A stretch of 14,540 nucleotides of DNA from Methanomassiliicoccales archaeon (GCA_028679935.1 JAJRAL010000107.1:1-14540); one strand, 5' to 3'; positions 6,562 to 13,677 are shown, counted from the stretch's first letter. The notes: generated by a model from the letters alone, not told the origin. Numbers and translations: made by a program.

Positions 6562-7566
6562 TCATCCGAATAGTTGACCGAGGCCAGCTGCGGCATCCTC
6601 CTCGCTGACCTTCTCCTCTTTCTTCTCTTCCTTCTTGGCGTCCGCCGGCTTGTTCGGCGCGGCGGCAGCCTGGGGAGAGGGCTTTGCTGACAGCCTCTGT
6701 TTCACACGCTCGTCCGCGAGCTCCGGTGCCCGGGACGCGAGGGCGAGCATGTTCGCCTCCGCCTTTGCCAAGAGGATCTTGATGTTGTCCTTCATCGGCA
6801 GCGCGGCCTTGACGCTCAGTGCGACCGCCTGCCGGTAAGCCTTCGCCATGATCGGGCCGACAGTCTCCGGCGCCGGGTAGGCGATCTCGACCGCCAGGCC
6901 CATAGCGCTGCGGGACGCGGCCGCGAGCTGCGAGACGTAGTAGTCCGCCGGGATGTCCAGGACGTCCTTCTTGTAGATCAGCCCGTCCTCGAACACTCCC
7001 CTAAGGTCCATGCCCACGGTCATGGGTAGGATCTCGAGCTTCGGGAGCACGGCGGCGAGCTCGGGCGATATGACCTCACCCTTCTTCACCAGGACCTTGT
7101 CCTTCTTGATGACGATCTTGCCGCCCTCGATGCCCGCCGGTATGCCGACCTTCTGCAGCTCACCGACGATCGGGCCGGGCTTGAAGGGGGTATCGCCGGC
7201 CTTCACTTCGATGTCCTCGGGGGCGATATCCCCGGGCTTCGCCGCGGCCTTGGACTTGGTGGACTCCATCTCTCGAAACAGCTTGAACGGGTTCGCATCG
7301 GTCGCTACGATCGCGACCTGCCCTCCCATCAGGTCCTTGAGCTTCTCCAGGCCCGGCCTGTCCTTCGCCGCCTCATCGATGGCTATGTCCATCAAGGTGT
7401 TGCGGGACATGATGATCTGGGCCTTGGGGCGCATGCCCTGCCTCATCATCTGAAGCTGGGCCGACGGGATCCCGTGGAGGTCGACGACGGCGATCACCTT
7501 GTGAGTCTTCATCGCGGTGGTGATCTCGCCCACGACGACCTTCTTCCAGGATGCGACGTGAGCCAT
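6562..7566 (-). CDS. rpl10: Ribosomal protein L10 (P0), stalk base
   Basis: Archaeal L10/P0, 334 residues, anchors the L12 dimers to 23S rRNA beside L11. The RNA-binding domain opens with VASWKKVVVGEI and includes MSRNTLMDIAIDEA. The archaeal/eukaryal insertion domain, about 110-185, carries KPGPIVGELQKVGIPAGIEGGKI. The helical spine that binds L12 dimers covers about 225-285 (AVALSVKAALP, ILLAKAEANMLALA). It ends with an Ala/Pro linker, a Lys/Glu stretch and EEDAAAGLGQLFG, nearly identical to the L12 tip. The ATG is one base after the rpl1 stop, so translation is probably coupled to rpl1. Confidence 0.97.
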   Translation of the reverse strand: MAHVASWKKVVVGEITTAMKTHKVIAVVDLHGIPSAQLQMMRQGMRPKAQIIMSRNTLMDIAIDEAAKDRPGLEKLKDLMGGQVAIVATDANPFKLFREMESTKSKAAAKPGDIAPEDIEVKAGDTPFKPGPIVGELQKVGIPAGIEGGKIVIKKDKVLVKKGEVISPELAAVLPKLEILPMTVGMDLRGVFEDGLIYKKDVLDIPADYYVSQLAAASRSAMGLAVEIAYPAPETVGPIMAKAYRQAVALSVKAALPMKDNIKILLAKAEANMLALASRAPELADERVKQRLSAKPSPQAAAAPNKPADAKKEEKKEEKVSEEDAAAGLGQLFG

Positions 7567-7567
7567 C

Positions 7568-8206
7568 TCAGATCACCCTCGCCGAAGGCCCCATGGTCGT
7601 CTTGACGTAGACTGAGCCGATGTTCATCGAGCCCCGCTCGAGCTTGGTGACAAGCCTCTTGAGGATCGCGTCGACGTTGTCCGCCAGCTGCTCCGGCGTC
7701 ATGTCCGCGGTGCCGACCGCGGTGTGGAACGTCTTCCGGTCCTTCGAGCGGACGGTGATGGTCTTGCGCAGCGTCTCGATGAACGGCTTGGGGTCAGCGC
7801 CGGGCTGTATCGGCCTGGGCATCTTTCCCCTCGGGGCGAGTACGATACCCAGTCTCTTACCGACCGTCGGCATCAATGGCGCCTCGGCGATGAAGTAGTC
7901 GAACTCCGCCGCCATTTTCTTGGCCGCCTTCTTGTCGTCGGCGAGCTTTCCCAGTTCGTCCGCCGTCAGGGTGCGGTCGGCGACGGACCTCGCCTTCGCG
8001 ACCATCTCGTTGCCGCCGATGACGCAGACCTTGACCGGTCTTCCCCGACCGTGCGGCAGGATGACGTCATCCTGGACACGGTTCTTCGGGACGGACAGGT
8101 CGATGTCCTTCAAGTTGATCGAAATGTCGACCGTCTCAACGAAGTTGCGCTTCTTAGAACTCTCTAGCGCCTTCTTGACGGCCGTTAGTGTCGCTTTCTC
8201 TGCCAA
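7568..8206 (-). CDS. rpl1: Ribosomal protein L1
   Basis: L1 of the large subunit, at the L1 stalk near the E site; in archaea such as Methanococcus it also represses its own mRNA. Family blocks are KRNFVETVDISINLKDIDL, RVQDDVILPHGRGRPVKVCV, the LGIVLAPRGKMPRP loop and the C-terminal MNIGSVYVKTTMGPSARVI. The start I choose is TTG at 8206, giving 212 residues. GGGAGGG at 8214-8220 stands seven bases upstream, and the resulting MAEKATLTAVKKALE matches usual L1 beginnings. A TTG at 8230 is in frame but has no Shine-Dalgarno site and would lie inside a leader hairpin. It starts the rpl1-rpl10-rpl12 run, 95 bases after rpl11. Confidence 0.95.
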   Translation of the reverse strand: MAEKATLTAVKKALESSKKRNFVETVDISINLKDIDLSVPKNRVQDDVILPHGRGRPVKVCVIGGNEMVAKARSVADRTLTADELGKLADDKKAAKKMAAEFDYFIAEAPLMPTVGKRLGIVLAPRGKMPRPIQPGADPKPFIETLRKTITVRSKDRKTFHTAVGTADMTPEQLADNVDAILKRLVTKLERGSMNIGSVYVKTTMGPSARVI

Positions 8207-8213
8207 TTGATAT

Positions 8214-8220
8214 CCCTCCC
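8214..8220 (-). promoter_or_regulatory. Ribosome binding site that fixes the TTG start of rpl1
   Basis: GGGAGGG on the minus strand, seven bases before the TTG at 8206. It decides between this start and the in-frame TTG at 8230. Two of its G bases also pair in the leader hairpin at 8219-8251. Confidence 0.75.
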
Positions 8221-8251
8221 GTAGTGCCAACGAGCCGAAGCTCTCCTACAG
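8219..8251 (-). promoter_or_regulatory. Structured rpl1 leader, candidate autoregulatory hairpin
   Basis: Minus-strand leader folds as an outer stem CTGTAG/CTACGG (8246-8251 with 8219-8224, one U-G pair), an asymmetric internal loop GA against GTTGGCA, and an inner stem GAGC/GCTC (8240-8243 with 8232-8235) capped by UUCG. The 3' strand of the outer stem runs into the rpl1 ribosome binding site. Archaeal L1 is known to repress its own mRNA by mimicking its rRNA site, so this is a plausible L1 operator. I cannot confirm the L1 contact bases by eye. Confidence 0.45.
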
Positions 8252-8277
8252 TGGTGTGGAGTCCCTCTATACTCCCG

Positions 8278-8287
8278 TCATTAATAA
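8278..8287 (-). promoter_or_regulatory. Possible TATA element for the rpl1-rpl10-rpl12 run
   Basis: CTTATTAATGAC on the minus strand just after the rpl11 stop. With normal spacing, transcription would begin near 8257, giving a leader of about 50 bases that carries the hairpin at 8219-8251. A second candidate is TATAGA near 8265-8270. Read-through from rpl11 is equally possible. Confidence 0.4.
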
Positions 8288-8301
8288 GGATTTCGGGGGC
8301 T

Positions 8302-8781
8302 TCAGGCCGCGAGCTTCGCGTCCCACTTGCCTTCCCGAATCTCCTTCTGGATGACCTTCGGGTCTTTGCCTTCGACGGTGACACCGGACGAGACGCAGAC
8401 GCCGACGACCTCCATGACCCGGTTCTTGAGGCTCTTCCCCATGAGCGAGTCCTGCTTCATGCCGGCGATCTTGATCGCCTGCTCGATGGTGAGGTTGCCC
8501 GCCTTCGACTTGTTCGGGGTCCCGGAGCCCTTCTCCGCCCCGATCTCCTTGAAGATGAGAGAGGAGGTCGGCGGTGTGCCGACCTTGATCTCGAACGCCT
8601 TGGTCTTTGGGTCGACGATGACCTTCACTGGCACCTTCATGCCCTCGAACCCCTTCGTCTTCTCGTTGATCTTCGCCACGACCTGGACCACGTTGATTCC
8701 CATCGGGCCCAGGGCGGGTCCCAGGGGCACGCCGGCCGATGCCTTGCCGCCCTCAACCAATACTTCGATCGTTTCAGCCAT
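8302..8781 (-). CDS. rpl11: Ribosomal protein L11
   Basis: L11 at the GTPase-associated centre of the large subunit, 159 residues. The N-terminal domain has the [21 protein letters not shown] signature (about 20-40). The C-terminal RNA-binding domain holds [27 protein letters not shown] and the Gly/Val rich [16 protein letters not shown]. The archaeal C-terminal tail [10 protein letters not shown] is complete. ATG start four bases after the spt5 stop, so it follows spt5 in one operon. No unusual residue noted. Confidence 0.97.
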   Translation of the reverse strand: MAETIEVLVEGGKASAGVPLGPALGPMGINVVQVVAKINEKTKGFEGMKVPVKVIVDPKTKAFEIKVGTPPTSSLIFKEIGAEKGSGTPNKSKAGNLTIEQAIKIAGMKQDSLMGKSLKNRVMEVVGVCVSSGVTVEGKDPKVIQKEIREGKWDAKLAA

Positions 8782-8785
8782 TGCG

Positions 8786-9694
8786 TCACTTCTCCTTCTC
8801 TAGAACTCTGACGTGATCTCCTCTGACGGTGACGGGGATTGGCACCATCGCCTCGAACAGCTCGACGGTGATCTCCTCCTTCGCCTCGTCGATTTGCTTC
8901 ACCCTCGCCTTCTCGCCCTTGAAGGGGCCGGCGATGAGTTCGACGACGTCGCCTTCCATGATGCCCGACACGAGGGGCTTCGGCGTGAGGAAGTGGTCGA
9001 TCTCGGCGAAGCTCGTCTCACCCTCCACCAGGCCGCGCGCCCGGCGGATGCCGCGGACGGTCTCCTTCAGCTCATCGGTGTTCATGCCCTCGATGAGCAC
9101 GTAACCGCGCAGCGTCGTCGGCGCCAGGATGGCATAGATGCCGCTCTTGGCGGCCTTCGCCTTCGAGGCTACGTCGTCAGCGACCTGCCGCTCATGCCCG
9201 ATCGATGCCTTGAGAGCGACGATGGATTGGCGGGCGGCGGCGGAGAACTCCATGCGGTCGCAGATCTCAGGGGCACCGGCGAGGCACGCTTCGATCGTTG
9301 CCTTCGCTCCCTCCGCGTATCTTACTCCCTTGGGTGCCTGGAGCTCGAACTTGAGCTCCTTCGGCTTCCCGCCGTCGAGGTTGATGTCGACGCCCTGCGA
9401 GATCGACGCGCTGTCCCAGAGGACGCGGTCGTTGGCGTCGTGTATCCTTGCCTCCCACTCCGCGGCGCCCTCGCCGCCGCTGAGGGAGACGGTGACCTTG
9501 ATCGATACCTTGTGTTTGCCGGGCTGGCCGCTCTTCAGTGAGATGTTCCAGTAGGACGGCTGCCCTGCGGCTACCATGTGGTCGTCCTTCTCTCCGGCGA
9601 ACGTCAATGCGGCCGTCGGTGCTGCTACTTCCTGGGGCACCGGCGCCGCGGCTGGCTCTGCGGGAACGGCCGGTGGGTTGACCTCTTCGCTCAT
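8786..9694 (-). CDS. spt5: Transcription elongation factor Spt5 with extra N-terminal beta-rich region
   Basis: Archaeal Spt5/NusG, which joins RNA polymerase over the clamp with Spt4 and raises processivity. The NGN domain spans about 157-237 ([45 protein letters not shown]). The KOW domain spans about 245-300 ([37 protein letters not shown]). Odd feature: canonical archaeal Spt5 is about half this length. Here residues 1-28 are an Ala/Pro linker and about 29-152 form an added, mostly beta segment ([43 protein letters not shown]). It resembles an immunoglobulin-like or CARDB/NEW3-like sandwich and has two Cys (137, 145). No signal peptide. The ATG follows a weak GGGGCGTGG. The extension is continuous in frame and in one operon with secE and rpl11. 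Confidence 0.93.
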   Translation of the reverse strand: MSEEVNPPAVPAEPAAAPVPQEVAAPTAALTFAGEKDDHMVAAGQPSYWNISLKSGQPGKHKVSIKVTVSLSGGEGAAEWEARIHDANDRVLWDSASISQGVDINLDGGKPKELKFELQAPKGVRYAEGAKATIEACLAGAPEICDRMEFSAAARQSIVALKASIGHERQVADDVASKAKAAKSGIYAILAPTTLRGYVLIEGMNTDELKETVRGIRRARGLVEGETSFAEIDHFLTPKPLVSGIMEGDVVELIAGPFKGEKARVKQIDEAKEEITVELFEAMVPIPVTVRGDHVRVLEKEK

Positions 9695-9721
9695 TTTTAT
9701 CCACGCCCCATCGACGCAGGA

Positions 9722-9946
9722 CTAGCCGAACCATCCCGGGATGGTTGTCCAGATGAGATAGATGAGGAAGCCAAGGCCGCCGATGAGGGCCATTCCCACA
9801 CCGGTGACGATTATGGTCTTGATGTACTCATCGTTGGTGGGCTTTCGGGCCATCTTTATGACACGGCCATACTTGCCCTTGCCGATGCGCTTTACGCGCT
9901 CCTCAACGTCCTTTTGGACTTCCCAGGACTTGTCGACTATATCCAT
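9722..9946 (-). CDS. secE: Preprotein translocase subunit SecE (Sec61 gamma)
   Basis: Small single-span clamp subunit of the SecYE translocon, 74 residues. The amphipathic N-terminal helix, about 8-30, leads to the conserved KMARKPTNDEYIK (31-43). One membrane segment follows at about 42-66 (TIIVTGVGMALIGGLGFLIYLIW). The position directly before spt5 is the classic secE-nusG linkage of prokaryotes. ATG start with no strong ribosome binding site; the leader predicted from the upstream TATA is only about 16 bases. Confidence 0.93.
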   Translation of the reverse strand: MDIVDKSWEVQKDVEERVKRIGKGKYGRVIKMARKPTNDEYIKTIIVTGVGMALIGGLGFLIYLIWTTIPGWFG

Positions 9947-9982
9947 CGCGATGCACTTCTTAGACCTATTCCCGAATCGCTT

Positions 9983-9993
9983 CTATATTAAAT
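9983..9993 (-). promoter_or_regulatory. Promoter of the secE-spt5-rpl11 run
   Basis: The minus strand reads CCAAAAGGAATTTAATATAG: a purine-rich BRE followed by TTTAATATAG. The transcription start is expected near 9962, about 16 bases before the secE ATG. One of the best archaeal promoter matches in the window. Confidence 0.65.
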
Positions 9994-10003
9994 TCCTTTT
10001 GGT

Positions 10004-11113
10004 TCACCTGATGAAGTCTACGTCCATCGAGCCTTTCGATGCGATTTCCTTCGGCCCGAGGATGTGCTTCGACTTCACGCCAGTGATCACTACCATGACC
10101 CTTACCCTGTCCTGCAGGGTGTGATCGATCGCCGCGCCCCAGATGATGCGCGCGTTCGGATTGATCTTGCCCTGGATGATCTCCGCGACTTTCTCCGCCT
10201 CGGAGACGGTCATGTTCTCGCCCCCGGTCACGTTGACGAGCGCTCCTGTTGCACCGGAGATGTCGACGTCGATGAGCGGCGAGTTGATCGCCTCGTTGAC
10301 CGCCTGATCGATGCGGTCGTCGTCCTCTCCCTCGCCCAGGCCTATCATCGCCACGCCAGCGCCCTTCATTATCGTTCGCAGATCGTTGAAGTCGAGGTTC
10401 ACCAGTCCAGGCTTGGTGATGAGCTCGGTTATCCCCTTGATTGCCCTGACCAGGACCTCGTCGGCCACCTTGAAGGCGGCGTTCAGGGAGAGCCTCGGGA
10501 CGAGCTCGATGAGCTTGTCGTTCGGTATGACGATGACGGTGTCGGCGACGTTGCGCAGCCTCTCAAGGCCCCACTCCGCGTTCTCCATTCGGATGGCGCC
10601 CTCGGCCCGGAACGGCGAGGTGCAGACGCATACGGTCAGCGCGCCCATCTCCTTCGCCAGCTGAGCGACGAACGGCACGGAACCCGTGCCGGTGCCTCCT
10701 CCCAGGCCGGCGGTTATGAAAACGATATCCGCTCCCTGCAGCGATTTCTTCAGTTCCTCCTCGGCCTCCCTCGCCGCCTCCTCCCCGACCTGCGGCAACG
10801 CTCCGGCCCCGAGCCCCCTTGTGCTCCTCCTGCCCAAGAGTATCTTGTGCGGCGCCCTGATCGCGAGCAGGTGCTGCGCGTCGGTGTTCGCCGCGTAGAG
10901 GTCCGCTCCAACGATCCCGGCCTCGGCCATGCGGTCGATCGTGTTCGAGCCGCCGCCCCCGCATCCGATGATCTTGATGTTCGTCTTCAGGCTGGCCAGG
11001 ATGCGCTCCAGCTCCTCATCCTCGGCAGAGTAGCTCTGCTGGTAAGAGGGGGTCATTTCTGCCGGTGCCGCAGGCCCTGCGCGAGCGAGTGCGTCGCTGA
11101 TGAACGATTTCAC
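10004..11113 (-). CDS. ftsZ: Cell division GTPase FtsZ, copy A
   Basis: Tubulin-like GTPase that polymerises at the division site; 369 residues. The N-terminal tail KSFISDALAR is followed by a linker of about 25 residues. The GTPase domain has GCGGGGSNTID, NTDAQHL, the tubulin signature GGGTGTG, and the RMENAEWGLERLR block. The T7 loop NLDFNDL keeps both acidic residues, so GTP hydrolysis should be intact. The C-terminus ends in a short linker and DVDFIR, a likely partner-binding tail. Unusual Cys pair in TVCVCTSPF. GTG start fixed by AAGGAGGT at 11120-11127. It is the downstream member of a tandem pair, with its own TATA at 11186-11196, and precedes secE. Confidence 0.95.
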   Translation of the reverse strand: MKSFISDALARAGPAAPAEMTPSYQQSYSAEDEELERILASLKTNIKIIGCGGGGSNTIDRMAEAGIVGADLYAANTDAQHLLAIRAPHKILLGRRSTRGLGAGALPQVGEEAAREAEEELKKSLQGADIVFITAGLGGGTGTGSVPFVAQLAKEMGALTVCVCTSPFRAEGAIRMENAEWGLERLRNVADTVIVIPNDKLIELVPRLSLNAAFKVADEVLVRAIKGITELITKPGLVNLDFNDLRTIMKGAGVAMIGLGEGEDDDRIDQAVNEAINSPLIDVDISGATGALVNVTGGENMTVSEAEKVAEIIQGKINPNARIIWGAAIDHTLQDRVRVMVVITGVKSKHILGPKEIASKGSMDVDFIR

Positions 11114-11119
11114 AAACTT

Positions 11120-11127
11120 ACCTCCTT
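11120..11127 (-). promoter_or_regulatory. Strong ribosome binding site deciding the GTG start of ftsZ copy A
   Basis: AAGGAGGT on the minus strand, six bases before GTG at 11113. It is an almost perfect complement of the 16S 3' end and supports a non-ATG start. Confidence 0.85.
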
Positions 11128-11185
11128 GGAGCGAACGTCGGTCTGGTTCACCCTAGTTCCCGTGCGGTCTGCATTACCGTACGTG

Positions 11186-11196
11186 ATTATATAATT
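11186..11196 (-). promoter_or_regulatory. TATA element for ftsZ copy A
   Basis: AAATTATATAATC on the minus strand, in the 132-base gap between the two ftsZ genes. Expected transcription start near 11165, giving a leader of about 50 bases. It suggests that copy A is not wholly dependent on read-through from copy B. Confidence 0.6.
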
Positions 11197-11200
11197 TGAG

Positions 11201-11210
11201 TGTGGCCACA
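11201..11210. promoter_or_regulatory. 10-bp palindrome next to the ftsZ-A TATA, possible operator
   Basis: TGTGGCCACA is a perfect palindrome four bases upstream of the TATA/BRE stretch of ftsZ copy A. The position fits a site for a dimeric regulator, but no regulator is identified. Confidence 0.35.
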
Positions 11211-11245
11211 TTCGCCAGCAATCGGCTCGCCCTTGCTCGTCGTCG

Positions 11246-12376
11246 TCACTTGATGAAGTCGACGTCCGCCTCCTTCAAGCGGGTGAGATCGCCCGAGCGT
11301 CCCAGGATCTGCTTCGACTTGACCCCGGCCGCGATTACCATCACTCGGATGCGGTGCTCCAGCGTCGGGTCGATCGCCGCGCCCCAGATGATGCGCGCGT
11401 TGGGCGAGACCTTCTTCTGCACTTCCTCGGCAACACGCTCCGCGTCGCTGATGGTCATGTCCGGCCCGCCGATGACGTTGATGAGCACTCCGTTGGAGCC
11501 GGTGATGTCGACCTCTAGCAGCGGCGAGTTGAGCGCTTCCTCGATCGCCTCCATCGCCCGGTCGTCCGCATCGGCGTCGCTCTCGCCCAGGCCGATCATC
11601 GCCACTCCGGCGCCTTTCATGATCGTCTTGACATCGTTGAAGTCCAGATTCACGAGTCCGGGCTTCGTGATCAGCTCGGTGATGCCCTTGATGGCCCGCA
11701 TCAGCACCTCGTCGGCGACCTTGAAGGCCGCGTTCAGCGAGAGCCTCGGCACCAGCTCAAGGAGCTTGTCGTTCGGGACCACGATCACGGTGTCGGCGAC
11801 ATTGCGAAGGCGTTCCAGGCCCCACTCCGCATTCTCCATGCGGTGCCTCCCTTCGCCCTTGAACGGGATGGTGACGACCGCGACCGCGAGAGCCCCGGCT
11901 TCCTTCGCCATCTCCGCGACGACCGCCGCAGCGCCTGTGCCAGTACCGCCGCCCATGCCTGCAGTGACGAAGACAAGGTTGGCGTCGGAGAGTATGCGCT
12001 TCAGGTCCTCCTCCGCTTCCTTGGCTGCGGATTCCCCGACCTGTGGCAGTGATCCTGCACCGAGTCCCCTGGTCGTCCTCCGACCGAGCAGGACCTTGTG
12101 CGGCGCCCTGATCGAGAGAAGGTGCTGTGCGTCGGTGTTCAAGGCGAACAGCTCGGCGCCGACCACACCCTCCTCGCTGATTCGTGCGACGGTATTGCTT
12201 CCCCCTCCGCCGCACCCGATGATCTTGACGTTTGTCTTGAGCTTCTGCAGGATGTCCACGAGCTCGGCGTCGCTCGCCTCGCTCCCTCCTGTCTCCGGTG
12301 CCTGCGCCCCAAATGGCGGGACGGCTGCGCCTATCCCACTGTCCCTGGCCAGCGCCTCCTCGATCAACGATTTCAC
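11246..12376 (-). CDS. ftsZ: Cell division GTPase FtsZ, copy B
   Basis: Second FtsZ, 376 residues from the GTG at 12376. That start is supported by GGGAGGATG just upstream and by VKSLIEEALAR, matching the beginning of copy A; a longer in-frame ATG at 12418 lacks such support. The GTPase domain is complete: GCGGGGSNTVAR, NTDAQHL, GGGTGTG, RMENAEWGLERLR, and the T7 loop NLDFNDV with both Asp residues. The tail ends KEADVDFIK after a short linker. It is closely similar to copy A over the whole GTPase domain, with differences at the N-terminal linker, the IPF/SPF loop and the C-terminal linker. I cannot assign either copy firmly to FtsZ1 or FtsZ2 without a tree. Confidence 0.95.
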   Translation of the reverse strand: MKSLIEEALARDSGIGAAVPPFGAQAPETGGSEASDAELVDILQKLKTNVKIIGCGGGGSNTVARISEEGVVGAELFALNTDAQHLLSIRAPHKVLLGRRTTRGLGAGSLPQVGESAAKEAEEDLKRILSDANLVFVTAGMGGGTGTGAAAVVAEMAKEAGALAVAVVTIPFKGEGRHRMENAEWGLERLRNVADTVIVVPNDKLLELVPRLSLNAAFKVADEVLMRAIKGITELITKPGLVNLDFNDVKTIMKGAGVAMIGLGESDADADDRAMEAIEEALNSPLLEVDITGSNGVLINVIGGPDMTISDAERVAEEVQKKVSPNARIIWGAAIDPTLEHRIRVMVIAAGVKSKQILGRSGDLTRLKEADVDFIK

Positions 12377-12390
12377 GGTCCCATCCTCCC

Positions 12391-12404
12391 GAGCCGTATG
12401 GCTC
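12391..12404 (-). promoter_or_regulatory. Leader hairpin abutting the ribosome binding site of ftsZ copy B
   Basis: GAGCC-ATAC-GGCTC on the minus strand is a perfect five-base stem with a four-base loop. Its 3' end touches the GGGAGGATGG ribosome binding site (12381-12390). The hairpin may limit or expose the site; function not known. Confidence 0.5.
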
Positions 12405-12450
12405 GAACCAGAACGCATCCCATCTGGTTATGAAGGCATTGGGCACGACA

Positions 12451-12460
12451 CTATTTAAGG
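12451..12460 (-). promoter_or_regulatory. TATA element for ftsZ copy B
   Basis: CCCTTAAATAG on the minus strand. Expected transcription start near 12430, so the leader is about 55 bases and includes the hairpin at 12391-12404. Confidence 0.5.
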
Positions 12461-12555
12461 GTTCTTTCCCGGGGGACGCCAATCCAGACGTGCTTTTGCA
12501 GGCACCGTGGAAGAAGGAAAGGATTATCATTCCACAACTCATGCGAAGAAACGTG

Positions 12556-12831
12556 ATGGCGGCAAGAGCGGAAGTGAAGTTCGTTGGCATCGTGCAGGGC
12601 GTGCACTTCCGCGACTACACCAGACGCTTCGCCATGCAGCAGCGCGTGACCGGATGGGTGAGGAACCGTTCCGATGGGACGGTCGAGGCGGTGTTCGAGG
12701 GCGACAAGCACAACATCGAGGAGGTCGTGCGCCGCCTCAGGGAAGAGCACCCTCGCGCTAGGATAGTCAAAGTGGAAGTGACCTGGGGCGAGGCGAAGAA
12801 CGAGTTCTCGAAGTTCTCCATCCGCTCCTAG
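12556..12831 (+). CDS. acyP: Acylphosphatase
   Basis: Small cytoplasmic enzyme that hydrolyses acyl phosphates; 91 residues, the normal length. The signature GIVQGVHFRDYTRR (11-24) supplies the catalytic Arg, and GWVRNRSDGTVEAVFEGD supplies the catalytic Asn. The family usually has Gly where His stands in VQGVHFR; this is a tolerated variant position. The start at 12556 gives MAARAEVKFVG, which aligns with other archaeal acylphosphatases. An ATG at 12541 would add five residues. A weak plus-strand TATA (ATTATC, 12523-12528) would start transcription near 12550, favouring the shorter form with almost no leader. Its stop abuts the stop of the convergent TatD-like gene. Confidence 0.93.
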   Translation: MAARAEVKFVGIVQGVHFRDYTRRFAMQQRVTGWVRNRSDGTVEAVFEGDKHNIEEVVRRLREEHPRARIVKVEVTWGEAKNEFSKFSIRS

Positions 12832-13677
12832 TCAGCCGCGGACCTCGATGCCGTAGAGCTTCTCCGGGTTCTCCTTGTGGATCTTGAACGCGTGCTCCGA
12901 GCACATGATCTGCGATTCGAGCATCGCCCTCGTCCGCTTCGGGACGGTCGTGATCGCCATCACCGCACCGGGCCGGCGTGGGTCGTCCAGGTAATCCGTC
13001 TCCATCATGAAGCGCGAACCCTTCTCGATCGCCTGGCCTATCGCGGTGCGGGAGCTGAGCACCGACGGGAATATCCCGTGGTTCTCGTCCTCGCGGATCA
13101 GCGGCGGGCAATAGTGCTTGATGACCTTGTCCCTCGGCAGACCGGCCTCGTCCGCCATCTGTGCCAGTCCTGCCATCATCTCCGGGGTCGCGCTCTCGGT
13201 GTGCAGCACGACGGGGCAGCCGGCCTCCTTCGCCAGTGTCATACCGTAGGACATGATGTTGTTCGACGCCTCGAGGATCTCGGGGTCGACGGGGAAGTGC
13301 GGCCTGCCGATCTCGCCCAAGGCGACGGCCTTCTTCTCAAGGACGAGGCGCTGCGCGATCTCCATGCCGTCCTTCATGACCTCGACGGCCTGCGCCAGCG
13401 ACATCTCCCGCATCATCCCCATGAGCAGGACCGGATGAGGGCCGAGGACGACATCGACGCCGAGCTTCGTCTCGCTTCGGCACCGCTCCGCCATCTTCAG
13501 CGTGATCTCGTACGACTGCTCGAAGTCCGCGCCGTCCGCGATCGGCACATCCTCGTACGGCAGATGAACAAGGATCAAGTGCGTCCCCCCGGCCCTCTCG
13601 AAGTCCTTGGCCGCCTCGACGTTGCGGCCCTTCGGGTCGAGGTGGACGTGATTGTCGAGAATCGGGAGGCTCGTCAC
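12832..13677 (-). CDS. TatD-like metal-dependent hydrolase
   Basis: A 281-residue TIM-barrel hydrolase of the amidohydrolase superfamily, TatD-related archaeal branch. Metal ligands are visible in DNHVHLD (His10, His12), GEIGRPHF (Glu122), LHTE (His159), KHYCPP (His188) and METDYLDDP (Asp228). Bacterial TatD proteins are 3'-5' nucleases; the archaeal branch is little characterised, so DNA or RNA repair is only one option. The start is GTG at 13677, overlapping the TBP stop as GTGA, which implies coupled translation with tbp. No clear extra domain. The gene converges with acylphosphatase without any gap. Confidence 0.85.
   Translation of the reverse strand: MTSLPILDNHVHLDPKGRNVEAAKDFERAGGTHLILVHLPYEDVPIADGADFEQSYEITLKMAERCRSETKLGVDVVLGPHPVLLMGMMREMSLAQAVEVMKDGMEIAQRLVLEKKAVALGEIGRPHFPVDPEILEASNNIMSYGMTLAKEAGCPVVLHTESATPEMMAGLAQMADEAGLPRDKVIKHYCPPLIREDENHGIFPSVLSSRTAIGQAIEKGSRFMMETDYLDDPRRPGAVMAITTVPKRTRAMLESQIMCSEHAFKIHKENPEKLYGIEVRG

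Noticed and set aside
6235..6640. Shared C-terminal sequence of L10 and L12 as a recent repeat or gene conversion
   Set aside because: The common GLG-x-LFG tip is a known functional feature of archaeal P0 and P1 stalk proteins.
8207..8230. Longer N-terminus of rpl1 from TTG at 8230
   Set aside because: The strong GGGAGGG lies between the two TTG codons and serves the inner one; L1 homologs begin near the inner start.
12377..12418. Longer N-terminus of ftsZ copy B from ATG at 12418
   Set aside because: It has no ribosome binding site, would run through the leader hairpin, and the added residues have no counterpart in copy A; GTG at 12376 has GGGAGGATG upstream.
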